Assembly: GCA_963840805.1 (NCBI GenBank)
Contig: CAWJAJ010000001.1
Coordinates: forward strand, 1-64,000
Source: CADEEN01 sp963840805
GTDB taxonomy: Bacteria; Pseudomonadota; Gammaproteobacteria; Burkholderiales; Burkholderiaceae_C
Direction of reading: 5' to 3'
DNA length: 64,000 nucleotides
Part shown: positions 14,001 through 23,364 of the stretch, one piece after another
Layout of the letters: every line of letters starts with the position of its first letter
How positions within the stretch are numbered: position 1 is the stretch's first letter
Position numbers and translations under genes: made by a program
Notes under the pieces: model-generated
The model's database searches: none
Told to the model about the DNA's origin: nothing
Seen by the model: the letters and a program-made list of their open reading frames with translations, nothing else

Positions 14001-17000
14001 GGACGTGGCGATCACGATCACCGGCACCAACGACGCGGCATCAATCACAGGAGCCGCATCGGCTTCAGTGACCGAGGACACCGGCGTCATCGCGGGCAAC
14101 CTGGTGGCGACGGGCAATCTCGATTCGACCGACGTGGACGGCACGGCTGACGCGTTCCAGGCGGTAGGTTCGCCGACCGCCAGCACGGGCGGCTACGGCA
14201 GCTACACGGTGACGGCGGACGGGCAGTGGACCTACAAGGCCGACAACACCCATGCCGCGCTCCAGTCCTTGAGCACCAGCCAGTCGCTGGTCGACATCTT
14301 CACCGTGCTGGCCCAGGACGGCACGGCGCAAGTGGTTTCGGTGACGATCAACGGCAGCAGCGATGCGTCGGTGATCGTTGCGCCGAGCAGCCTGCAATAC
14401 GATCCTTTGGCCGGCGATCAGACGCCGTTCAACCGGATCATGTTCGCCGATGCGGACACGCCGGGCAGCGTCACGGTGACGATCACCCGGACCGCTGGCG
14501 ACAGCAGCTTCAGCGTCAGCGGGGCGCCTGCGGGCGGCACGGCCACGGGCGGCACCAACGCCACCCTGACCGGCACCATCGCCTCGATCAACGCCTGGAT
14601 CGCCGGCAACAACCTCACGCACGACAGCAACGGCAACGACGACGACACGTTCACGATCTCGATTGCGTCCGGCGGCAACGTCACCAGCTTCACCGTGAGT
14701 GATGTTTCGTTCTCGAGCACCGGCTCCGGCAACACCAACAACTACGCCGGCATCAACGTGCTGGAGACGTCGCTCGACTCCGCAAACGGCAGCGACACGC
14801 TTTACACCAGTTGGAGTCACGTCGGCACCTCGGCGACCGACTATCTGGGTGGTGCTGGCGGCGGCAGTCCTATCGACACGATCAACGCGATCTTCACGCC
14901 GGACCAACTGCAGGAGATCCTGACGAACGGGACGACGCGCGACGACCTGCAGGCGTTCCTGGCAGCACCGAGCGGGGACACGCTGAGCCTCGGCAGCACG
15001 TCATGGCGCGCAACGGCGAGCGGCTTCGAGACGGCGAACATCCAGCTCGCCAACCTGTGGTCCACGACATCGGCCACGCCCGCAGACAACTATCTCGACA
15101 TCAATACCACCTGGAAGTCGGTGATCACGGGCACCGAGATCGTCGGCATGACGGGAACGGCGGGCAACAACCTCGTCGTCGCGAATGCCGCGGGCACCGT
15201 ATCGGGCCTCGGCGGCAACGACGTGCTGGTGGCGCAGAGCGCCGGCAACACGCTCGACGGCGGCGCGAACAACGACCTGTTGCTGGGGGGCAGCGGCGCC
15301 GACATCCTGATCGGCGGCGCGGATAACGACATGCTGGCCGGTGGCGCCGGCGGCGACACCTTCCGCTGGTCGGCAGAAGCCGCCAGTGGCGTGAACGCAG
15401 ACACGATCGCGGACTACAACTTCACCGCAGGCGACAAGATCGATGTGTCGTCGCTGCTCGACGCCAACTTCGGGCTCTGGGGCAACGCGGCCGACTACAT
15501 CCAGGTGCGGTCTGCCGGCACCAACGACGCCGTCATCCAGGTCGACGTCGATGGCGCCGCCGGCGGCGCGTCGATGCAGACGGTGTACACGCTGGTCGGC
15601 ATCAACAACAGCGACGACGGCACGGGCAGCACGCCGGTCAAGGTCACCTTCGGCGGCTACGACCACCTCTTCTCGGTGAACAACCTGCCGAACACGAACG
15701 CGGGTTCGGGTTCGGGGCAACGAAGACGCGGCCTCGATCGCGGTGTCGCTCTCGGGAACGGATGCCGGCGGCACGGTGGCCTCGTTCCGGGTCACCAGCC
15801 TGCCGGCAAACGGCACGCTCTACAGCGACGCCGGCCTGACGACCGTCATCGCCGTGAACGGTACCGTGGCGGCCACGGCCAATGCGGCCACCGTGTACTT
15901 CGTGCCCACCGCGAACTTCAACGGCACGCCGACCTTCCAGTACGGCTCGATCGACAACGACGGGGCCGAGGACGCTCGCCGGCCACCGCGACCATCACGG
16001 TCAATGCGGTCAACGATGCGCCGGTGCTGGCCGACGTGGTGGTGACGATGACGGCAGTCAATGAAGATGGTGCCGCGCCGTCGGGTGCGGTGGGCACCTC
16101 GGTCGCGAGTCTGGTCGATTCCATCGCCTGCGACTGGCAACAACAACGTGACCGCGTCGACGCCGGCGCTGGTCGCCGGCACCGCGCTGACGGTCGATGC
16201 GAGCAACGGCAACGTGGTTCGATTCGACCGACAGCGGCGGGACGTGGACCGCGGTGGGAACAGCGTCCGACACCCAGGCCCTGCTGCTGCTGGCAGACGG
16301 CACCGACCGGCTCTACTTCCAGCCGAACGCCAACTTCAGCGGCACGGTGAACGATGCGATCACCTTCCGCGCCTGGGACACGACCAACGGTACGGCCGGC
16401 ACGAAAGTCAGTGCCGCAGTCAACGGCGGGACGACGGCGTTCTCCGCCGCCACCGACACCGCCGCGATCACCGTGACCGCGGTCAACGATGCGCCCACGG
16501 TGGCCGGCCTGGTGGTGACCGAAACCTCGATCAGCTTCACGCCGAGCGACGTCGACAATGCGACCTTGTCGCTGGCGGCGCCGTTCGCGGCGGCCTTCGG
16601 CAATCCGACGCTCACCAGCGGGGTGCTGGCATCACTGACACCCACGCAACAGGCAGCTGTGGTGTCGGGCATCCTGCAGGTAACGGATGGCAGCTCGACG
16701 GCCAACGTGGTGAACCTCTATCTGGGAACAAGCGGCGGCATTACCTACGCTGCAGGTGGCTCGGCTGCCAACGCGATTTATGGCTTCGGCGGAAATGACG
16801 TCCTGACGGGGGGCACGGGGGCGGACAGCATATTCGGTGGCGCTAATGATGACACGATCAATCTGGCCAACGGCGATTTTGTCGCGGGCGAGGTGATCGA
16901 CGGCGGCGCCAACAAAGACAGTATCGTCCTCACAAGCGGCGGTAAAGTCGACTTCACGACCGGCACGGTAACGAATGTCGAGACATTAACTGGCAGCAGC

Positions 17001-19007
17001 GGTTCGACACAGTGACAATGTCTGCCCAGCAATGGACCGGCCTCACGACTATTAATCTCGCGGCCGATCCGGCGGGGACGATATACTCAATGTCCAGGTA
17101 AACGGAATTGTTGATATTTCATCGCTTGGCACGCCAACGACGTTTACCAGCATCGAGGTCGGCAACCTCACCGGCACCAGCGGCAACGATACGATCACCC
17201 TCACCGGTGCGCAACTCAATGCGATTCTCATCGGGGCGGCACGGTCAATCTCGGCGGTGGTACTGACACCATCAACCTGACCTCGACTTCGACAGATCTG
17301 AACGGGCTGGCGGATGGATCGCTGAGCAACGTGTCGGCCATTTCCGCTTCCACGGCGGCGCGGGCGTGACGATCAACCTTGGCAATCAGTCCGAGGCGAT
17401 CACATCACCGGCAGCAACTCCGGCGACATCATCACGGCCAGCGATGGTGGCGGTGCGATTGCTACAGGCACAGGCGCTGATACCGTGAAGATCGATGCTG
17501 CCGCTACACCACCCGTACATGGACGGTTGATGTGGGAAGCGATGCGGTTCAGGACACGGTCATCTTCAACCACACTGCGCTGGGTCTTACCAATCAGACG
17601 GTTGTGACCGTCAATAACTTCGACGAGACCGACAATGACCGGATTGCGGTGACGCTCAATGGCACCAACATTACGAATGGGTTCACGACGCTCACCGCGG
17701 TCAATCGAACTGTTTCAGGTGCAAACAGAGTCGTCGAAATTGCGATCAGCACGTCGCTCGTCGCGTCGCTGGGGACGCTTACCGACGATTCAGATAGCGG
17801 AACCATCGAGGATGCCATTGCCGCGGCGTCAATCAATAGCATCGGCGACGGCAACAGCAACTACACGTTCATCGTCTATCCTCGAACGCCACCGGTACCG
17901 CAGATGCTGGCATCTACACGGTGAACATCATCGACATCTTCTGAACCCGAGCATCTGGCGGTATGACCGTTGAGCACATCATGACGCTCACGGGTGTCGG
18001 GTTCGGTACGTTAGCGGCTGCCAATTTCGCGAATCTCAGCCTCGCCGATCCGCTGATACTCGACCTCGGCGCTGCCGGCCTGAACTTCTCCGGCCTCGCC
18101 GACGGCGTGCAGTTCGACATCAACGGCGACGGCGTGCTCGACCAGATGGCGTGGACCAGCGGCGAAGACGGCATCCTCGCGCTGGACGTGGACGGTTCGG
18201 GCAGCATCGACAACGGCACCGAGATCTTCTCGCCGTGGTTCCCCGACGGCTATGCATCGAGCCTGGCCGCGCTGGCCTCGCTCGACAGCAACGGCGACGG
18301 CGTGATCGACGCGGCGGACGCCCAGTTCGCCAACTTGCTGGTGTGGCAGGACTTCAACCACGACGGCATCAGCGACGCGGGCGAACTGGCCACGCTGGCG
18401 GATCACGCGATCGTGAGCATCAATCTCGATGCCACGCCGGGCGCAGGCGAGATCAACGGCCAGGAACTGGTGTCGCAGGGCACGTTCCAGTATGCCGATG
18501 GCAGCAGCGGCAGCTTCGCCGAGGTGGGCTTCGAAGCCGAAATCGGCTCGGTTGCCGGTCAGACGCTGACGGGCACGGCGGGCGACGACGTGCTCACCGG
18601 CGGCGCGGGCAACGACGTGCTGGCCGGCGGTGCGGGCAGCCGACACGCTGGCGGGCGGCGAGGGCAGCGACACCTTCGTCTTCGACGCGCCGTCGAGCGG
18701 CGTGGACACGGTGATCGACTTCAACGGGGCGGCCAGCGGCGGCGACTTCGTCGAACTGTCGGCGGCGGCGTTCAGCGGGCTCACGACGGCGGCCGGCAAC
18801 GGCCTGGCGGCGGGCGAGTTCGCGGCGGCCGACGGCGCGGCGACGGTCGATGCCGGCGTGCACGTGATCTACGACGCCGCCACCGGCAACCTGTTCTACG
18901 ACGCCGACGGTGGCGACGCCGCCAGCGGCCGCGAGCTGCTGGCCACGCTGCAGCTGACCAACCCGGCCGACGCGTTCGACTTCAACCACGTCAAGGTCGG
19001 GCCGTGA
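1..19007 (+). CDS. Giant VCBS/RTX type I-secreted adhesin, 5'-partial, frameshifted
   Basis: This is the C-terminal part (over 6,000 residues) of a repeat-rich surface or biofilm adhesin of the BapA/LapA kind. The start lies before the window. Order: about 39 VCBS repeats to 14,020; one diverged VCBS repeat to about 14,370; a non-repeat module; RTX calcium-binding nonapeptides (GGxGxD-like) at about 15,205-15,365 and 16,785-16,850; EF-hand-like DxDGDG loops at about 18,115-18,370; a last RTX block at about 18,570-18,680; and a C-terminal region typical of type I export signals, with TGA at 19,005. The frame is open from 6,022 to about 15,715. It then shifts near 15,715, 15,975, 16,135, 17,005, several times in 17,080-17,530, near 17,900-17,960, and near 18,635. 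Homology continues across the shifts, so sequence error is likelier than true decay. Secretion genes follow directly. No N-terminal retention domain can be seen. Confidence 0.9.
5021..14030 (+). repeat. Homogenised half of the VCBS array (25 near-identical 360-bp units)
   Basis: Landmarks recur exactly every 360 bp from about 6,101 to 14,021, and 25 units fit between 5,021 and 14,021. Units are nearly identical at the nucleotide level, synonymous sites included. Visible exceptions are a G-to-C change near 6,577 (Asp to His), C-to-T near 7,127 (Thr to Met), T-to-C near 10,187 (Val to Ala), and one-base insertions near 5,503 and 5,971. Each 120-aa unit ends in the ITITGTND hallmark of VCBS domains. 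Such uniformity implies recent amplification or gene conversion. The true copy number may differ if the assembly collapsed or expanded the array. Confidence 0.95.
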
Positions 19008-19017
19008 GGGGGATCGC

Positions 19018-19043
19018 AGGGGCCCCCCACCCGGGGGGCTCCT
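19018..19043 (+). terminator. Hairpin after the adhesin gene
   Basis: An 11-bp stem (19,018-19,028 with 19,033-19,043, one G-T pair) closes a 4-nt loop, 11 bases after the adhesin stop. It is extremely GC-rich, but no T-run follows. It may end most adhesin transcripts or protect their 3' end and set the level of the secretion genes downstream. Confidence 0.55.
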
Positions 19044-19139
19044 GCCCGGGGTGGTCGCCGGTTCGTGAATTCGTGCCATCGTCGCACCATCGCGCGGCCT
19101 TAGCCTGCCGCCAGACGCCATACGAGCCACAACCTGCCC

Positions 19140-20957
19140 ATGACCGCGCTGTTCAAGCTCCTCAAACGCCCGCTGCTGCACGTGGCCGGCCTGTCGTTCT
19201 TCGTCAACCTGCTGCTGCTGGTGCCGGCGCTGTTCATGCTGCAGGTGTTCGACCGCGTGCTGGCCAGCCAGAGCGGCGACACGCTGGCTGGTGCTGCTGC
19301 TCGGCGTGGGCATCGCGCTCGGCGCTGCTGCTGGCGCTGGACTACCTGCGCAGCCGCCTGCAGGGCGTGGCCGGCAACCTGGTGGACGAGGCGCTGTCGC
19401 CCACGGTGGCGCGCATCACGGTGGCGCAGGGCGCGCGGCGCAGCGGCCGGCCGCCGAGCGAGGGCCTGCGCGACGTGGCTTCGCTGCGCGCGCTGTTCTC
19501 GTCGCAGGGCCTGCTGGCGCTGTTCGATGCGCCGTGGGTGGTGGTCTACGTCGGCCGTGATCTGGCTGGCGCACCCGGCGCTGGGCATGGCCGCGGCGCT
19601 GGCGGCGGTGGTGATGCTCGCGCTGGCGCTGCTCAACGACTTCCTGACCCGGCGCGACATCGAATCGCTGCAGAAGGCCGCCGGCGGCGCCACGCGCTAC
19701 CTCGAAGCCTCGCTGCAGAACGCCGAAGTGGCGCAGGCGATGGGCATGACCGATGCGCTGCTCGGCCGCTGGCGCGCCGAAGAACGCCGAGGTCACCGCG
19801 CTGCAGGGCCCGACGGCGCGCAAGTCGGTGCTGATGACGGCCACCACGCGCACGGTGCGGCAGGCGCGTGCAGGCGATGATCCTGGCGCTCGGCGCCTGG
19901 CTGGTGATCCGCGGCGAGGCCACGGCCGGCATCATGATCGCCACCACCACGCTGCTCGGCCGCGCGCTGGCGCCGGTGGAGCAGGTCGTCGGCAGCTGGC
20001 GCGTGCTGGCCGAAGGGCGCGCGGCGTTCCGCCGCCTGGCCGAGCTGCTGGCCGCGGGCGATGCCGAGCCCGAGCGCATGTCGCTGCCGGCGCCGACGCG
20101 GCCGGCTGCTGGCGCAGGGCCTGGTGTTCCGCGCGCCGAACAGCGAACGCATGCTCCTGGCCGGCGTGTCGCTGCAGCTCGACGCCGGCGAGGCGCTGGC
20201 CATCATCGGCCCCAGCGCGGCCGGCAAGAGCACGCTGGTGCGGCTGCTGACGGGCGTGTGGAAGCCGACCACCGGCACCGTGCGCCTGGACCAGGCCGAC
20301 ATTGCGCAGTGGCCGCGCGACGAGCTCGGCCCGCACATCGGCTACGTGCCGCAAGACGTGGAGCTGTTCCCCGGCACGGTGGCCGAGAACATCGCACGGC
20401 TGGGGCGTGTCGATTCGGCGCTGGTGGTACAGGCCGCGCTGCGCGCCCACGTGCACGAGATGATCCTGGCGCTGCCCGACGGCTACGACACGCCGGTGGA
20501 CCCGGCCGGCGCGCTGCTGTCGCCCGGCCAGCGCCAGCGCCTCGCGCTGGCGCGCGCGCTGTACGGCGAGCCGAAGCTGCTGATCCTGGACGAGCCGAAC
20601 TCCAACCTCGACGGCGCCGGCGAGAACGCGCTCGCCGCCACGCTGCGCGACCTGCGCGGCAAGGTCACGGTGGTGGTGGTCACGCACCGCAACACGCTGA
20701 TCCAGCATGTGGACAAGATGCTGGTGCTCGAGGGCGGCCGCACCCAGCATTACGGCCCGGCGGCCGAGGTGATGAAGGCGATGCAGCAGCCCAAGGGCGC
20801 TGGGCAAGCCATGCCGGCCGGTGTGCAGCCCGTCGTCCAGCCAGCGAAGCAGGCCGTCAACGCCGCGCCGGTGGCCAACCAGGGCGAACGGGTGGTGAAC
20901 ATGCTCGAAACGATCCACCGTGGCGGGGCGCGGGCCGGCCGGGGGATCACGCCATGA
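19140..20957 (+). CDS. Type I secretion system permease/ATPase, PrtD/LapB-like (frameshifted)
   Basis: Inner-membrane ABC exporter of a type I secretion system, most likely for the giant adhesin upstream. The N-terminus enters directly into a membrane segment (LSFFVNLLLLVPALFMLQVF) with the DRVL motif and no C39 peptidase domain, as in PrtD-type exporters. The ATPase domain has Walker A GPSAAGKST, signature LSPGQRQR and Walker B LLILDEP near 20,210-20,600, then an H-loop (VVTHR). Total length of about 600 aa fits the family. The frame changes near 19,285, 19,320, 19,555, 19,790, 19,870 and 20,105. Each change is mended by removing one inserted base, so sequence error is likely. The C-terminal tail past the ATPase (about 20,780-20,957) is low in complexity. 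Its stop overlaps a short ORF leading to the adaptor gene. Confidence 0.9.
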
Positions 20958-20972
20958 GCGCGCCGGGCCGCC

Positions 20973-21013
20973 CCAAGCGCGAATTCCCGCTTGGCGGGAC
21001 GGCGCGTAGCGCC
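20973..21013. repeat. Double-hairpin intergenic element inside a 24-codon ORF
   Basis: Two perfect hairpins lie side by side: CCAAGCG/CGCTTGG (20,973-20,994, 8-nt loop) and GGCGC/GCGCC (21,001-21,013, 3-nt loop). They fill the gap between the transporter and adaptor genes. A 24-codon ORF runs through them (20,954-21,028). Its ATG overlaps the transporter stop and its stop overlaps the adaptor ATG. The encoded PKREFPLGGTARSAKGA string looks like the translation of an interspersed repeat rather than a functional peptide. Confidence 0.6.
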
Positions 21014-21024
21014 AAGGGTGCACT

Positions 21025-22389
21025 ATGAATGCTGCGATGAATCCTGCGATGAACCCCGCGATGGCGCTGCCCGACGACGCCGACGCGCCGCTGCGCACGC
21101 AGCAGGCCGAGGCCCGGCGCCTGGCGCGCACGGCCGGCGTGGTGCTGCTGCTCGGCCTGGCGCCGGTGCTGGGCTGGATGGCCTTCGCGCCGCTGTCGTC
21201 GGCGGTGGTCGCCAGCGCCTTCGTCAAGGTCGATCTCGATCGCCGCCCGGTGCAGCATGCCGAGGGCGGCACGGTGCGCGAGGTGCTGGTGCGCGATGGC
21301 CAGCGCGTGGCGCTGGGGCAGCCGCTGCTGGTGCTGGGCGACGTGTCGGTGGATGCCGACATGAACCGGCTGACGTACCGCGTCGCGGCCGAACGTGCCA
21401 GCCTGGCGCGGCTGGAGGCCGAGCAGGCGCTGTCGTCGTCGATCGCCTGGCCGCCCGAGGTGACGGCTGCGGCCGCGGCCGATGCGCGCGTGGCCGAGCA
21501 GGTGGCCAAGGAGAAGGCACTGTTCGCGGCGCGGCGCGAGGCGCTGGTCGGGCAGACGGCGCTGCTGCGCGCACAGCGCGAGCGGGTGCTGCAGGAGCGC
21601 GAGGCGCTGCGTGCGCAGATCGTGCAGGCCGGCGAATCGCTGCGCCACCAGAAGGCCGAACTCGAGACCAACCGCAACCTGCTGAAGGACGGCTTCATCT
21701 CGGCCACGCGCATCTCGCAGCTCGAGGCCATCGTCGCCGACTACGGCGTGAAGGTCGAGGAGCGGCGCTCCGAACTGGCACGCAACGAGCAGCGCCTGAT
21801 CGATAACGACCTGGGCATCAAGCGGCTCGAAGGCGAATACCGCCAGCAGGCCAGCGACCAGTTGAAGGTGACGAGCGCGCAGCTGTCGCAGATCCAGCAG
21901 GAGCAGCGCAAGACCACCGACGCTTCCAAGCGCCAGGTGATCGTGGCGCCGGTGGCCGGCGACGTGATGAACCTGAAGTTCACGTCGCCCGGCGCGGTGG
22001 TGTCGCCGCGCGAGCCGATCGCCGACATCGTGCCGGCCGATCCGCGGCTGATGGTCGAGGCCCACATCCGCACCGAAGACGTGAGCCGCGTGCAGCAGGG
22101 CCAGCCGGCCGAGATCCGCTTCACCGCGTTCAAGTACCGCACCACGCACCTGGTCGCGGGCAAGGTGTTCTACGTCTCGCCCGACCGCCTCGTCGACCGC
22201 GCCACCAACCAGCCGTACTACGTGGCGATGGTCGAGGCCGATGCGGCCTCGCTCGGCGCGGCCAGCGAGGTCAAGCTGCAGGCCGGCATGCCGGCCGAGG
22301 TCTACATCAAGGGCGAGCAGCGCACGCCGCTGCAGTACCTGGTGGAGCCGGTGACGCAGGTGCTGCGCCGCGCCGGGCGCGAGCAGTAG
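21025..22389 (+). CDS. HlyD/PrtE-family type I secretion periplasmic adaptor
   Basis: Membrane-fusion protein of 454 aa that should bridge the ABC exporter to an outer-membrane TolC-type channel. There is a single membrane segment at about residues 32-54, a short barrel/lipoyl half (GGTVREVLVRDGQRV), a long helical hairpin rich in Arg/Glu/Gln (about residues 125-310), a second lipoyl half (VIVAPVAGDVMNL) and a beta-barrel ending in the conserved MPAEVYI motif. The start chosen is the ATG at 21,025. The N-terminus reads MNAAMNPAMNPAM, so in-frame ATGs at 21,037, 21,049 and 21,061 are alternatives. No TolC homologue is nearby. Confidence 0.92.
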   Translation: MNAAMNPAMNPAMALPDDADAPLRTQQAEARRLARTAGVVLLLGLAPVLGWMAFAPLSSAVVASAFVKVDLDRRPVQHAEGGTVREVLVRDGQRVALGQPLLVLGDVSVDADMNRLTYRVAAERASLARLEAEQALSSSIAWPPEVTAAAAADARVAEQVAKEKALFAARREALVGQTALLRAQRERVLQEREALRAQIVQAGESLRHQKAELETNRNLLKDGFISATRISQLEAIVADYGVKVEERRSELARNEQRLIDNDLGIKRLEGEYRQQASDQLKVTSAQLSQIQQEQRKTTDASKRQVIVAPVAGDVMNLKFTSPGAVVSPREPIADIVPADPRLMVEAHIRTEDVSRVQQGQPAEIRFTAFKYRTTHLVAGKVFYVSPDRLVDRATNQPYYVAMVEADAASLGAASEVKLQAGMPAEVYIKGEQRTPLQYLVEPVTQVLRRAGREQ

Positions 22390-22407
22390 CCCGACTTCCG
22401 CCGCCGC

Positions 22408-22530
22408 TCAGGCGGTGGTCTGCGGCACGGCCCGTGCGCGGGCCTTCAGCGCACGGCCGGCGGCGGTGAGTTGCAGCCGCACGCAGCGCTCGTCGGCGGC
22501 GTCGCGCAGGCGCGGCACCACCGCGCTTGT
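22408..22530 (-). pseudogene. 3' remnant of a MarR-family regulator gene
   Basis: About 40 codons end at a stop at 22,408. They read as the typical end of the MarR winged-helix wing and C-terminal helix: LRDAADERCVRLQLTAAGRA followed by an Arg/Ala-rich tail. Upstream (22,530-22,690) no winged-helix DNA-binding part can be recognised in any frame, so the gene is truncated at its 5' end. The rest of the 22,390-22,696 gap shows nothing else. The match is short, so the assignment is tentative. Confidence 0.4.
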
Positions 22531-22696
22531 GGGGCCCGTGGTCCCCGTGAACACGGGGGCTGCAGCGCTGGCCTCGCTGGCCGCCGCGCGCTACAACGGT
22601 GTCGTGGCGCCAGAGCGGGCGCTGCCACCAGGCCTCATCCGTCGCCAAGGTCACCCGGACCGGCACGGGCCGGTGGCGAGCAGCGGGGAACTGACC

Positions 22697-23227
22697 ATGA
22701 CAAACTTCGGACGCATCGCCGCGGCACTGCTGGCCGTCGTTGCGCTGGCGAGCGCCGAGGCGGAAACCTTCCGCTGTGTCGGCGCGGACGGCAAGGTGTC
22801 GTACTCCGACCGCCGTTGTGAGCCCGGGAGTCAGGCCGCCGGCATCATCGGCAGCAGCGGCGTGCGAGCGCCTTTGCCTGCCGAAGCGGCGGCAACCACG
22901 GCGCCGGGGAAGGCTGGCGGCGTATCTGGCGTCGTGCACGGCGGCACGATCGTGCTCGAACCCGGCAAGCCGGGCCCGGCGCACGTGCTCGCTGCCTGCG
23001 GCACGCTCGTTGCGCATTGCGCCAGCCCGACCGGCAAATCGCTCGACACGTGTTTCGCAGCGGCGCCGCGCTGCGCATCGGCGCAACCCTGGCTCGACGG
23101 CGGCAGCATGGCGTGCTGCCCGCAGGCCTGCCGCGAGCGCTACGACGCACTGCGCAAGGCGGGCAAACCGGAAATGCAGGCGTTCGACCAGACGCTCAAT
23201 GGCGCGGGTTGCGTCGCGTCGCGCTGA
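22697..23227 (+). CDS. Small exported protein with DUF4124-like N-terminus
   Basis: A 176-aa protein of unknown function. A signal peptide (residues 1 to about 23, ending ASAEA) is followed by ETFRCVGADGKVSYSDRRC. This matches the start of the DUF4124 domain common in proteobacterial periplasmic proteins. The C-terminal half has many cysteines (CGT, HCAS, TCFA, RCAS, CCPQAC), which suggests a disulfide-bonded periplasmic fold. The ATG at 22,697 is chosen because the signal peptide starts there. The open frame extends upstream without a recognisable protein. Confidence 0.75.
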   Translation: MTNFGRIAAALLAVVALASAEAETFRCVGADGKVSYSDRRCEPGSQAAGIIGSSGVRAPLPAEAAATTAPGKAGGVSGVVHGGTIVLEPGKPGPAHVLAACGTLVAHCASPTGKSLDTCFAAAPRCASAQPWLDGGSMACCPQACRERYDALRKAGKPEMQAFDQTLNGAGCVASR

Positions 23228-23247
23228 CACCGATAGGTAGCGACCGC

Positions 23248-23265
23248 CCCGCCAAGCGTGGCGGG
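23248..23265 (+). terminator. Hairpin after the DUF4124 gene
   Basis: A perfect 7-bp stem CCCGCCA/TGGCGGG with a 4-nt loop lies 20 bases past the stop at 23,227. There is no T-run, so it is only a candidate terminator. The rest of the 137-bp gap before the next gene shows nothing clear. Confidence 0.4.
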
Positions 23266-23364
23266 TGGCTTGGGCGCGTGGGTCCCGCACAATCGCCGTG
23301 AAACCGTGGCGGCGTCGGTCGACGCCGCCGCCCATCACCGCAACGGTGCCCGCCTGCAAGCCCT

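Noticed and set aside
1..14030. CRISPR or satellite-like array
   Set aside because: The repeats are contiguous 360-bp coding units without spacers and translate to a known secreted domain.
22415..22696. N-terminal extension of the DUF4124-like protein
   Set aside because: The open frame upstream of 22,697 lacks any recognisable sequence and would bury the signal peptide.
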